Assembly (NCBI RefSeq): GCF_900188105.1
Contig: NZ_FZNP01000002.1
Location: 744,001 to 808,000, forward strand
DNA: 64,000 nucleotides
Direction of reading: 5' to 3'
DNA from: Actinomadura mexicana
Lineage (GTDB): Bacteria > Actinomycetota > Actinomycetes > Streptosporangiales > Streptosporangiaceae
Made by a program: the position numbers and the translations under genes. The notes under the pieces were generated by a model. The model was not told the DNA's origin and did no database searches. It saw only the letters and a program-made list of their open reading frames with translations. Positions 16,065-23,676 of this stretch are shown piece after piece; the stretch's first letter is position 1; the number at the start of each line of letters is the position of its first letter.

Positions 16065-17896
16065 CCGATGTCCTCGGAGGGCTGCGAAGCCTCCTGGTAG
16101 CCGGCGGCCTGGAGCCGGAACAAACGGGCGTAGTGGCCGCCCGCCGCCATCAGCGCCTCATGCGTGCCGAGCTCGGCCACGCGCCCGCCGTCGAGGATCG
16201 CGATGAGGCCGGCGTCCCGGACGGCGCTGAGCCGATGCGAGATCAGCAGGCTGGTCCGGCCGGCCCGGTGGAGGCGCATCTGGGCGTGGACCTCGTGCTC
16301 GGCCTCGGGATCGAGACCGGAGCTGGGCTCGTCCAGGATCATCAGGTCCCGGCCTTCGCGGACGAAGGCACGAGCCAGCGCGAGGCGCTGCCACTGGCCG
16401 CCGGACAGCACCACCCCGGTGCCGGTGTCCTCCTTGTCGGCCTCGGAGAAGAACATCCGGGTCAGTAGGGTGTCATACCCGTGGGGCAGACCGGCGAGCC
16501 TGTCGTGGACGCCCGCGCGGGCGGCCGCCCGCCGGACCGCCTCCGGCCGGTCGAGCGTCCGCAGGTCGCCGACCGCGATGTTCTCCCTCGCGGTCATGTC
16601 GTAGTTCATGTGGTCCTGGAACACCGCGCTGATGCGTTCGCGCAGCGCGTGCGGCGGCATTTCCCGCAGGTCGACGCCGTCCCACAGGATCCGCCCGCGG
16701 GTCGGGTCGTACATGCGGCAGAGCAGTTTGACCAGCGTGCTCTTGCCCGCGCCGTTCAGGCCGACCAGCGCGACGGCCCGGCCGTGCGGGATCGTCAGGT
16801 CCACGCCGCGCAGCACCCAGGGATGGTCGTCGCTGTAGCGGAACCACACGTCCTGGAACTCGATGCCCCGCCGCAGCGCCGGGGCATCGCCCGTGGCGGT
16901 GCTCGGCAGGTCCGGTTCCGCGCGGGTCACCGCGACGTAGTGCGTGAAGACGAGCAGGCGGCCATGGGCGGTGGCGATGGAGGACGTCAGCAGGTTCAGG
17001 GCGGTCTGGACGCCGGCGAACGCGGCGACGAACATGGTGACGTCCCCGACGCCGAGCGCCCCGTGCCGCGCGGCCGTGATCGCCCACCACAGGCCGCCGC
17101 CCGCCACCGCGGCGCTCAGCGCGGTGAGGCCGCCCTGGACCGCCAGTTCGCGCCGGCTCATCCGCTGTTCGGCCCGGTTGCCGCGTTCGCGTTCGGACAT
17201 CATCCGGGCGCGCAGGAAGGCGCCGATGCCGAACAGCCGGATCTCGGTGGCCGCCTCCACGTCCGTCAGCAGGCCGCTGTAGAAGAACTCGCGGCGGTGG
17301 GTCCGCTCGGTCGCCCACTGCATGGCCGCCCGGCTCCGCGACAGCAGGAGTTCGGCGATCAGCGCCGGTACCGAGGCCAGCAGCACCAGCCCCGTCATCG
17401 GCGGGCTGATCACCAGCAGCGAGGTGAGGAAGCCGATGAGGGACAGCGCGCCGCGCGCGCTGCCGCAGACGGAGTCGACCAGGTACCCGGCGGTGGCGGT
17501 CGCCTCCTGCGCCAGGCGCAGCCGGTCCAGGAAGACCGGGTCCTCGAACCGCCGCAGCCCGACCTGGCGTTCGGTCGCGGCGAACAGCCGGTCGGTCGCC
17601 CGGACCCCGGCGGCCCGGCCGGCCTGGTCGCGCAGGTACGAGCCGATCCCGGGCAGGGCGGCGGTGACCAGACCGGCCGCCACCAGGGCGGCGGCCGGGC
17701 CCGCGACCGGGTCCTGAGACGTCGTCAGCCGGTCGACCACCGTCTTCATCAACCATGCGGTCGTGATCGGCGCGGCGGCCTCGGCCAGGGTGATCAGCAG
17801 GTGGCCGGACACGCCGCCGGGCGCCGACCGCCAGATGAGCGCGGCCGCCTCGGTCCCGGCGGAGGCCAGTCCGCGGACGTGGGCGCGCCCTTTCAC
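16061..17896 (-). CDS. ABC exporter (fused membrane and ATPase domains) of the peptide cluster
   Basis: The product has 611 residues. Residues about 30-310 are a six-helix exporter domain. The ATPase has Walker A GLNGAGKST (379-387), the signature LSGGQWQR, Walker B LMILDEPSSGLD and the switch His in LLISHRLSAV. There is no N-terminal C39 peptidase domain. The gene lies between the TlpA-like gene and the S26 peptidase, with four-base overlap to the latter. Export of the processed Cys-rich peptide encoded at the head of the operon is the natural inference; general drug export cannot be excluded. Confidence 0.9.
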   Translation of the reverse strand: MKGRAHVRGLASAGTEAAALIWRSAPGGVSGHLLITLAEAAAPITTAWLMKTVVDRLTTSQDPVAGPAAALVAAGLVTAALPGIGSYLRDQAGRAAGVRATDRLFAATERQVGLRRFEDPVFLDRLRLAQEATATAGYLVDSVCGSARGALSLIGFLTSLLVISPPMTGLVLLASVPALIAELLLSRSRAAMQWATERTHRREFFYSGLLTDVEAATEIRLFGIGAFLRARMMSERERGNRAEQRMSRRELAVQGGLTALSAAVAGGGLWWAITAARHGALGVGDVTMFVAAFAGVQTALNLLTSSIATAHGRLLVFTHYVAVTRAEPDLPSTATGDAPALRRGIEFQDVWFRYSDDHPWVLRGVDLTIPHGRAVALVGLNGAGKSTLVKLLCRMYDPTRGRILWDGVDLREMPPHALRERISAVFQDHMNYDMTARENIAVGDLRTLDRPEAVRRAAARAGVHDRLAGLPHGYDTLLTRMFFSEADKEDTGTGVVLSGGQWQRLALARAFVREGRDLMILDEPSSGLDPEAEHEVHAQMRLHRAGRTSLLISHRLSAVRDAGLIAILDGGRVAELGTHEALMAAGGHYARLFRLQAAGYQEASQPSEDIG

Positions 17897-17927
17897 GCGT
17901 CCGGCCCCCCGCCCGCGTCCGGCGTCC

Positions 17928-18431
17928 TCACGCCGGGGATTCGATGGGCAGGTCCTCCAGGCGCCCGCCCGCGGCCACCACGCGCCGCCCGCCGTCGACG
18001 ATGTAGAGCGCCGGCGTCCAGGTGTTCTGGAAGGCGCTGCTCACGGCGCCGTCGTGGTCCTCGACGACGACGCGGACCGACGGCGACAGGACCGCGACCA
18101 GTTCGGGGTCGTCACCGGTCACCACCGCGAGCCGGGGCAGCCCCGTCGTGAGCGCCGCGAAGCGCGGAGCCAGCTCGTGGCAGGGGTCGCAGTTCGCGGA
18201 GAAGAAGGCGACCAGCCCCGGGAGGTTCGTCTGGGAGACCGGCTCGCCCTCGGTGGTCGTCGCGGTGAAGTCGCCGACCTGCGAGCCGGGCCGGAGCGCC
18301 ATCGGCGGGCCCGCGTGCCCCGGGTCCGCGGCGCCGTGCCCCCGCAGCCTGCGGATCAGGGCGAGCGTGAGGACGAGGTTCAGCGCGGACAGCAGGCCGA
18401 TGAGGACGACGGCGGCGGTGAGATAGGGCAT
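17928..18431 (-). CDS. TlpA/MauD-like membrane-anchored thioredoxin
   Basis: The product has 167 residues. Residues 4-26 anchor it in the membrane. The extracytoplasmic thioredoxin fold has active site CDPC at 81-84 (FFSANCDPCHELAPRF) and the cis-Pro loop in TWTPALYIV. Its start overlaps the MauE-like stop by one base. In methylamine dehydrogenase clusters the MauE/MauD pair builds the many disulfides of a small subunit. The same pair here, behind a six-cysteine peptide, points to disulfide formation or isomerisation in that peptide. Confidence 0.88.
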   Translation of the reverse strand: MPYLTAAVVLIGLLSALNLVLTLALIRRLRGHGAADPGHAGPPMALRPGSQVGDFTATTTEGEPVSQTNLPGLVAFFSANCDPCHELAPRFAALTTGLPRLAVVTGDDPELVAVLSPSVRVVVEDHDGAVSSAFQNTWTPALYIVDGGRRVVAAGGRLEDLPIESPA

Positions 18432-18937
18432 CAGGGGTTCCTCGCGAACAGCTCGACGATGTCGTCGAGGGAGATGATCAGCACCGCCCCGGCCAGCCCG
18501 GCCGCGGCGGCCACCGCGACGCCGCCCGCGGGCGGCAGGCCACCGGGGGCCAGGGCGCCGAGCACGGCGCAGGTGAGCAGCGCTCCGTTGCGGACGACAT
18601 GGCGCGGACCGAGCGGAACGCTGGACGGGCCGAAGCAGCGGCAGGCGGTGCGGCGTCCGCGCCGGACCGAGGCCGCGACGGCCGCGGTGAAGGCGGCCAG
18701 CAGCACGGCGGCGAGACCGAAGCCGAAGGGGGCGGTGACCGGCGCGACCAGCAGCGGCGGCACCAGCGCCTCAAGCGCGGTCGTGGTGATCGCCACGAGC
18801 CGGGCGCGGCCGGGCCACGCGGGCACCAGCGCGGGAACGGACCTGGCGAAACCGTCGAAGTCGCGAAGTTTGGAAACGGCCGACACGGCGAAGACCAGCC
18901 CGATCAGGCAGGCGCTGCCGATCCGCACGAGTTCCAT
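18431..18937 (-). CDS. MauE/DoxX-like membrane redox protein
   Basis: ATG 18937 is preferred (GAGGA six bases upstream) over an in-frame GTG six bases earlier. The protein has about 168 residues and four to five membrane helices. It has the family opening GLVFAVSAVSKLRDFDGFARS and a Cys pair in TACRCFGPSS near residue 100. MauE-family proteins are membrane partners of thioredoxin-like MauD and are thought to pass electrons for disulfide chemistry. It follows the precursor gene after a strong hairpin. Confidence 0.85.
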   Translation of the reverse strand: MELVRIGSACLIGLVFAVSAVSKLRDFDGFARSVPALVPAWPGRARLVAITTTALEALVPPLLVAPVTAPFGFGLAAVLLAAFTAAVAASVRRGRRTACRCFGPSSVPLGPRHVVRNGALLTCAVLGALAPGGLPPAGGVAVAAAAGLAGAVLIISLDDIVELFARNP

Positions 18938-18956
18938 GCGCACTCCTCACAGGGCG

Positions 18957-18991
18957 CCCGTCGCGGGCGGCGACGCGCCGCCCGCGACGGG
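18957..18991 (-). promoter_or_regulatory. intercistronic hairpin between precursor peptide and MauE-like gene
   Basis: CCCGTCGCGGGCGGC (18957-18971) is followed after five bases by its exact complement (18977-18991), giving a 15-bp all-perfect stem. It starts five bases after the peptide stop on the minus strand and is not followed by a T-run. This is the position of attenuator or stabilising hairpins that let a precursor peptide be made in excess over downstream processing genes. Confidence 0.7.
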
Positions 18992-18996
18992 GAGTC

Positions 18997-19161
18997 TCAC
19001 GGTGATCCGCAGGCACCGACGACGTAGTGGTGGCACTGGCCGTCGCAGCAGGTCTTGCGGTACTTCAGACCGCCCGAGCAGTAGTAGTAGTTCGTGCAGC
19101 CGGCGGACGCGGTGGCCTGGGGGGCCACGCGCGCCAGCAGGCGGTCGACGAGACGGGCCAT
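18997..19161 (-). CDS. six-cysteine precursor-like peptide, 54 aa
   Basis: It starts at ATG with a near-ideal GAGGAGG ribosome site five bases upstream. Residues 1-20 form a short amphipathic basic leader (MARLVDRLLARVAPQATASA) without the long hydrophobic core of a Sec signal, ending in an A-S-A cleavage-like site. Residues 21-54 are Gly/Tyr/His-rich with six cysteines at 22, 28, 38, 39, 43 and 51 (spacing C-x5-C-x9-CC-x3-C-x7-C). It heads an operon with MauE-like, thioredoxin, exporter and signal-peptidase genes. I infer a secreted peptide with three disulfides. I recognise no described family. A metal-binding or cofactor-bearing role remains possible. Confidence 0.75.
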   Translation of the reverse strand: MARLVDRLLARVAPQATASAGCTNYYYCSGGLKYRKTCCDGQCHHYVVGACGSP

Positions 19162-19353
19162 GCGTGCCTCCTCTCCCCCCGGCCGTCGGCGGCCGTGGGA
19201 GTGATCATGATTCGGACCAACCGGATTACAGCACACCGCGGGCCGTGATCCCGTCAGAAGGATCATTTCTGCCGCAGGCGTGTTCAGCCGGGGCGGACGG
19301 GCACTTAACGGGAGTCCGCCCGGCCTCGCCTGCCGCCGGCAACCGCCGGGGGC

Positions 19354-19404
19354 GCACCGCCGACCAGCACGCACCGCCGACCAGCACGCACCGCCGACCA
19401 GCAC
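19354..19404. repeat. three tandem 17-bp repeats
   Basis: The unit gcaccgccgaccagcac occurs three times in perfect tandem (19354-19370, 19371-19387, 19388-19404), in the region between the peptide operon and the divergent DUF1275 gene. It may be an iterated regulator site or a slippage-prone minisatellite. Confidence 0.75.
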
Positions 19405-19453
19405 GCAACTCCCCACGGTGGCCACGCGGGTCCCTTCGTCGGGCCGCGGGCCG

Positions 19454-19503
19454 GGCCGTCCGGCGTCGGCGGCAGGCGCGCCTGCCGCCGACGCCGGACG
19501 GCC
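19454..19503. repeat. perfect 50-bp palindrome
   Basis: Positions 19454-19478 and 19479-19503 are exact reverse complements with no spacer, 25 bases per arm, ending in GGCCGTCCGG/CCGGACGGCC. It lies between two divergently transcribed genes, so it is not an ordinary shared terminator. Extrusion as a cruciform or insulation of the two promoters is possible. Confidence 0.8.
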
Positions 19504-19634
19504 GTAGCCCGGACGGCGGCGTGCTCACCGTGCCCTTCCGCGATCGGTATGGGTGACGCGCCGGATCGTTCATTTCCATGACACGCCTTGGGTGGCTCGC
19601 CTGGGGAAGGTTCGGGGGTTGCGAGAATGCGAGG

Positions 19635-20312
19635 GTGCCTGAAACCCGAGGTCAGGGGCCGTTGCCGTCCTTGCTCGTGCTGCTCACGATAATGACTGGA
19701 TTGGTGGATTCGGTCAGTTTTCTTGAGCTCGGAAACGTCTTCGTCGCGAACATGACCGGGAACATCGTCTTCCTCGGACTGGGGCTGGGCGGCAGCGGGA
19801 CGGAGGTTCTGCTGACCACGGTGTCGACCGGCTTCTTCTGCCTCGGGGCGGTCCTCGGGGGACACTTCGCCTTCACCCGGCTCGACCACCGCGGCCGGCT
19901 GCTGGGCGCGGCGACGGCGACGCAGGCGGGCGCGCTCGTCGTCGCCGCCGTGATCGTGGCGAACCTCGGCCACCGTCCCGACCCCGGCCGCCTGGCGACG
20001 ATCGCCGTCCTCGCCGTCTCGATGGGCTGGCAGTACGCGATCGTCCGGAGGCTGGAGGTGCCCGACTTCAGGACGGTCGTGGTCACCACGACCCTCACCG
20101 CGCTGGTCGCCGAACGCGGGGAGAGCGGGGCGCGGTTCGCGCGCAGGGGCCTTTCGATCGCGGCCCTGCTGCTGGGCGCGGCCATCGGCGCCCTGCTCGT
20201 ACGGAACGTCTCGGTGTCGGCCCCGCTGTGGTGCGCGGCCGTCCTGCTGGCGGTCGTCGCCGCCGCGTCCTTCGTCGCCGCGCGGCGACCGGACGCCCGG
20301 AACTGGGCCTGA
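19635..20312 (+). CDS. YoaK/DUF1275 family membrane protein
   Basis: GTG 19635 is chosen because the family normally begins shortly before its first helix; an in-frame ATG at 19578 lacks a ribosome site. The roughly 225 residues contain six predicted helices, with the family's MTGLVDSVSFLELGNVFVANMTGN pattern in the first two (conserved Asp and Asn-Met-Thr-Gly-Asn). The function of DUF1275 is unknown; transport has been suggested. A hypothetical membrane protein gene follows 48 bp downstream. Confidence 0.85.
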   Translation: MPETRGQGPLPSLLVLLTIMTGLVDSVSFLELGNVFVANMTGNIVFLGLGLGGSGTEVLLTTVSTGFFCLGAVLGGHFAFTRLDHRGRLLGAATATQAGALVVAAVIVANLGHRPDPGRLATIAVLAVSMGWQYAIVRRLEVPDFRTVVVTTTLTALVAERGESGARFARRGLSIAALLLGAAIGALLVRNVSVSAPLWCAAVLLAVVAAASFVAARRPDARNWA

Positions 20313-20360
20313 CCGGGCGGGCGCAGGTGGGAGTCCGCGGATGCTGGGTAACGCGACGGC

Positions 20361-20810
20361 ATGGACAGAATCACGCGCGGACTGGCCGCCGGGGCGGCCG
20401 GGACCACCGCCCTCAACATGGTGACCTATCTCGACATGGCGGTTCGGGGACGGCCTGCCAGCAGCACGCCCGAGCAGAGCGTGGAGAAGCTGGCCGACGT
20501 CGCCGGGGTCGATCTGGGCGAGGGTGAGAAGGCCGAGAACCGCAAGGCCGGGCTCGGGCCGATGCTCGGTTTCGGCACCGGACTCGGCGCGGGGCTGCTG
20601 TACGGGCTGCTGGCGGGGCACCGGCGCTTCCCGCGGCCGGTCGGGGCCGCCGTGCTGACCGGGCTGGCGATGGCCGGGTCGAGCGTCCCGATGACCGCCC
20701 TCGGCCTGACCGATCCCCGCGAATGGTCGGCATCGGACTGGGCGTCCGACGCCGTCCCCCACCTGGCGTACGGTGCGGTGGCCGCCCTCGTCTACGAGGC
20801 GCTGAACTAG
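20361..20810 (+). CDS. hypothetical membrane protein, 149 aa
   Basis: It has an N-terminal Gly/Ala-rich helix (GLAAGAAGTTALNMVTYLDM), a charged cytoplasmic loop (GEGEKAENRKAG), then Gly-rich helices (MLGFGTGLGAGLLYGLLAG, GAAVLTGLAMAGSSVPM) and a final helix (LAYGAVAALVYEALN). The pattern suits a small three- to four-helix integral membrane protein found in actinobacteria without known role. Its stop codon shares the tetramer CTAG with the stop of the convergent phosphotriesterase-like gene. Confidence 0.8.
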   Translation: MDRITRGLAAGAAGTTALNMVTYLDMAVRGRPASSTPEQSVEKLADVAGVDLGEGEKAENRKAGLGPMLGFGTGLGAGLLYGLLAGHRRFPRPVGAAVLTGLAMAGSSVPMTALGLTDPREWSASDWASDAVPHLAYGAVAALVYEALN

Positions 20811-21679
20811 GGCCAGGGCGCGGCGAACGCCCTGGCCGGGTTCGTGGTGAAGATGGCCGTAGCCGCCTCGCGGCCCAGTTGCCGTTCGACGCGCGGGCGC
20901 AGTGCGCGGAGCGTGTGGGGGACGCCCAGTTCCGTGCGGGCGCTCGCCGTCGTCGTGTCGCCTCCGATCAGGAGCCGGTCGGTGTGCCCGGCTTCCGCGA
21001 GCGCGGCGAGCGAGGCGAACAGGTGCCCGTCGGTGGCGTGGTGGGTGCGGGACGGGCCGTCGAACGCCAGGTAGGCGCCCGATTCCGCGGCGCGGCGGTG
21101 GACCCACGGGTCGGGAGAGCGGTTGAGGTGGCCGAGGATCACCCGGTCCGGGGGCACGCCGAGGGCCCCGCAGAGCAGGTCGAGGACGTCGAGGGCCGAC
21201 GTCCCCTGCTCCAGGTGGACGCCGATGGGGGCGCCGGTGGCGTTCGACGCCGTGGCCGCCGCGGTCATGACGCGCCGGGCGTGGGCGTCCAGGCCGTGGA
21301 AGGCCGTGGCGACCTTGATCATCCCCGCCCGGCCGCGGGTCAGCTCGTCGACGAACAGGGCGTCCGGCCGGAGGCGTTCCAGCAGGCCGGCATCGTAGTG
21401 GGCGGCCTGGTGCAGGCCCGTGGCGGCGATGACGTGGACGCCGGTGGCGCGCGAGACGTCCGCGAGGTCGTCGATGCGGCGTCCCATCCCGTAGGGCGTC
21501 CACTGGGCGACCGCCCGGCCGCCGAGTCCGGCGAAGGCGCGGAGCTGGGCGGCGGCCGCGGCGGGGTCGTCGAGCTCCTCGCCCGGGAGCAGGGGCGTGC
21601 GGAGGAACAGGTGGTCGTGGGCGTCGCAGACGCCGAGGTCGCCGGGGGCGATGTCGCCGAGGACCGTCCTGATCCTCAC
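20807..21679 (-). CDS. phosphotriesterase-family metal-dependent hydrolase
   Basis: The product has 290 residues with a GTG start overlapping the stop of the upstream carboxymuconolactone gene. It is an amidohydrolase TIM barrel: first metal pair CDAHDHL (His21, His23), bridging Lys in GMIKVAT near 122, later His residues in GAPIGVHLEQG and ILGHLNRS, and the last Asp in LLIGGDT. Known members act on lactones or phosphotriesters; the natural substrate here is unknown. Coupling to a CMD-family gene suggests a lactone or peroxide-linked catabolic step. Confidence 0.9.
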   Translation of the reverse strand: MRIRTVLGDIAPGDLGVCDAHDHLFLRTPLLPGEELDDPAAAAAQLRAFAGLGGRAVAQWTPYGMGRRIDDLADVSRATGVHVIAATGLHQAAHYDAGLLERLRPDALFVDELTRGRAGMIKVATAFHGLDAHARRVMTAAATASNATGAPIGVHLEQGTSALDVLDLLCGALGVPPDRVILGHLNRSPDPWVHRRAAESGAYLAFDGPSRTHHATDGHLFASLAALAEAGHTDRLLIGGDTTTASARTELGVPHTLRALRPRVERQLGREAATAIFTTNPARAFAAPWP

Positions 21680-22065
21680 AGCGCCGCCGCCACCACGCGC
21701 AGGCCGGCGAGGACCTTCGGGACGCCGACGTACGGCGCGAGGTGGACGAGCGCCTCGACGATCTCCTCGCGGGTCATGCCGAGCCGCAGGCAGGTCGTCA
21801 CGTGCCCGGTGAGCTGCGGATCCACGCCGCCCATCGCGGTGAGGGCGGCGAGGTTGAGCAGCTGCCGGTCGCGCAGGGAGAGGCCGTCGCGCTGGTAGGT
21901 GCCGCCGAACAGGCTCGTGACGATCCAGTCGGCGAAGCCCGGCGCGAGGTCGTCGAGACCGGGAAGGGCGGCGTTCTGGGTGGCCTCGTCCTGGAGGACG
22001 TCCAGCAGCCGGTAGGCCGCGTCCCGGTCGAGGCGGGTGCGGGTGAGGTGCTCGGCGAGCGGCAT
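21676..22065 (-). CDS. carboxymuconolactone decarboxylase family protein
   Basis: This 129-residue all-helical protein has the CMD core (SLRDRQLLNLAALTAMGGVDPQL), then HVTTCLRLGMTREEIVEALVHLAPYVGVPKVL. It lacks the CxxC of AhpD-type peroxidases (only one Cys, in TTCLRLG), so a decarboxylase-like rather than peroxidase role is more likely. It is the first gene of a two-gene unit with the phosphotriesterase-like hydrolase, transcribed from the region with the nested operators. Confidence 0.9.
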   Translation of the reverse strand: MPLAEHLTRTRLDRDAAYRLLDVLQDEATQNAALPGLDDLAPGFADWIVTSLFGGTYQRDGLSLRDRQLLNLAALTAMGGVDPQLTGHVTTCLRLGMTREEIVEALVHLAPYVGVPKVLAGLRVVAAAL

Positions 22066-22075
22066 GGAATCTCCT

Positions 22076-22126
22076 TAGTAACGCTTGAATCGTTACCGTA
22101 GCATCGTAACGGGTCGAGCGTTACTA
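22076..22126. promoter_or_regulatory. nested palindromic operators in a divergent promoter
   Basis: TAGTAACGCT (22076-22085) is repeated inverted as AGCGTTACTA (22117-22126). Inside lie CGTTAC (22091-22096) and GTAACG (22106-22111). All share the half-site GTAACG/CGTTAC, so four half-sites cover the whole gap between the CMD gene and the CGNR gene. This is a strong signature of one dimeric repressor controlling both directions. Confidence 0.8.
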
Positions 22127-22133
22127 TGGCCCC

Positions 22134-22706
22134 ATGAAGGATGACCCGTCGGCGTTCCGGCTCGACTGCGGTGCGACCTGGCTGAACCTGCTCGCCACGC
22201 GCGGCCGCGCCTTCGGCGCGCGGTCGGTCGAGCGCCTTCCCGATCCCGGCCGGTTCGCCGAGTGGCTGGAGCTCTGCGAGCTCGCCCCCGTCCGGCCGCC
22301 CGACCGGCACGATCTGGACAGGGCCCTTCTCCTGCGCGAACTGCTCCGCCCCGTCGCCCTCGCGACCGTGGACGGGCGCCCGCCGGACGGGGACGACGTA
22401 CGGAGCCTCGCCGGCTACCTCGCCGAGGAGGACCCGGTCGACCTCTCGGCCGGCGGGCGGATCACCAGGTCCGCGCCCCCCACCGCCGGGGCGGCGCTGG
22501 GGCGCATCGCGCGGCAGGCGGTCGACCACCTGACCGGCCCCGGACGAAGCGACCTCAAGGTCTGCCCCGAGGACGACTGCCGCGGCGTTTTCGTCGATAC
22601 GGCCGGTCGCCGCCGCTGGTGCCCGTCCCCTGCCTGCGCCAGCCGAGGCCGAGTGCGCGCCCTGCGCGCGCGCCGCGCGGCCGAGGCGAAGACCCGGAAC
22701 GCCTAG
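22134..22706 (+). CDS. CGNR zinc-finger (ABATE domain) protein, probable regulator
   Basis: The product has 190 residues. The N-terminal ABATE region (about 1-125) has LDCGATWLNLLATRG, then ERLPDPGRFAEWLEL and DRALLLRELLRPVALATV. The C-terminus carries the zinc-binding CPEDDC, WCPSPAC and basic SRGRVRALRARR. The usual C-G-N-R is C-A-S-R here. Family members are predicted DNA-binding regulators. The divergent layout and the nested operator next to its start make it the likely repressor of itself and of the CMD/hydrolase unit. Confidence 0.85.
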   Translation: MKDDPSAFRLDCGATWLNLLATRGRAFGARSVERLPDPGRFAEWLELCELAPVRPPDRHDLDRALLLRELLRPVALATVDGRPPDGDDVRSLAGYLAEEDPVDLSAGGRITRSAPPTAGAALGRIARQAVDHLTGPGRSDLKVCPEDDCRGVFVDTAGRRRWCPSPACASRGRVRALRARRAAEAKTRNA

Positions 22707-22813
22707 CTCCCGCACGGCGAGCGCACCCCCTTCGTGCAACCGGTGCGGGCGGAGTGGGGTTCAGAGGGCGAGGCGCGTCCGGGTGGGCGCGCCCGCCTAT
22801 GAGAGGGGAACCC

Positions 22814-23620
22814 ATGGACATGCGGCTTGCCGGGCGCGTCGCGATCGTCACCGGGGCATCGAAGGGGATCGGGGCGGCCGTCACGCGGACGCTGCTGGAG
22901 GAGGGCGCCCGCGTCGTGGCCGTGTCCCGCAAGCCCGGCGGGGAACTGGACGCGCTCGCCGGGCCGAACCTGCTGCACGTGCCCGCCGACCTGATGGACG
23001 CCGACGCCCCGGCGCAGGTCGTGGCGCGGGCCGTGGAGGAGTTCGGCCGGCTCGACGTCCTGGTCAACAACGCGGGCGGGCCGCCGCCCGGCGCGACGCT
23101 GCCCCGGTTCGGGTTCCTGACCCCCTCGGACGACGACTGGCGCGAGATGTTCGAGTTCAACCTGTTCGCCGTGGTCCGCGCGGTGCGGGCGGCGATCCCG
23201 CACCTGCTGGAGAGCGACGCGGCGTCGGTCGTGAACGTCTCGTCGGGGAACGGGCGGCGTCCCGGGCCGATGAACTACGACTACAACGCGGCGAAGGCGG
23301 CGCTGAACAACCTGACGAAGGGCCTGTCGGAGGAGTTCGCGCCGCAGGGCGTCCGGGTCAACTCCGTGTCGCCCGGCCCGGTCCGGACGCCGTGGTGGAC
23401 GGACGAGGGCGGCGCCGCCGACGTCATCGCCGGGGCCACGGGCTCCGACCGCGACACGGTGCTGGACGGTGGCGCGGCCGAGATGATGAGCCTCACGACC
23501 GGCCGTCTCGCGACGCCGCAGGAGGTCGCGGACGTGATCGTGCTGCTGGCCTCGCCGCGGTCGGCGAGCACGACCGGGGCCGACTTCGCCGTCGACTCCG
23601 GCTTCCTCAAGGAGGTCTGA
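22814..23620 (+). CDS. SDR family oxidoreductase
   Basis: ATG 22814 follows GAGGGGAA; an earlier in-frame ATG lacks a ribosome site. The 268 residues show the classical SDR plan: TGASKGIGAAV as the cofactor loop, LVNNAGG, catalytic Ser in VVNVSSGNG, YDYNAAKAA with the Tyr and Lys, and VNSVSPGPVRTPW. An Arg and Lys after the first strands favour NADP. The substrate is not inferable. It ends at a hairpin facing a convergent MFS gene. Confidence 0.92.
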   Translation: MDMRLAGRVAIVTGASKGIGAAVTRTLLEEGARVVAVSRKPGGELDALAGPNLLHVPADLMDADAPAQVVARAVEEFGRLDVLVNNAGGPPPGATLPRFGFLTPSDDDWREMFEFNLFAVVRAVRAAIPHLLESDAASVVNVSSGNGRRPGPMNYDYNAAKAALNNLTKGLSEEFAPQGVRVNSVSPGPVRTPWWTDEGGAADVIAGATGSDRDTVLDGGAAEMMSLTTGRLATPQEVADVIVLLASPRSASTTGADFAVDSGFLKEV

Positions 23621-23626
23621 GCCCGG

Positions 23627-23656
23627 CCGGCCCCCGGCGGAGCGGCCGGGGGCCGG
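23627..23656. terminator. bidirectional hairpin between SDR and MFS genes
   Basis: CCGGCCCCCGGC (23627-23638) and GCCGGGGGCCGG (23645-23656) form a 12-bp stem with a six-base loop, between two convergent genes. A second partial copy of the right arm follows. Confidence 0.65.
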
Positions 23657-23676
23657 TGCGGCCGGGGGCCGGCGCG

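Noticed and set aside
19578..19634. Upstream ATG start for the DUF1275 gene
   Set aside because: It lacks a ribosome site and would add 19 residues not typical of the family; GTG 19635 fits better, though this is not certain.
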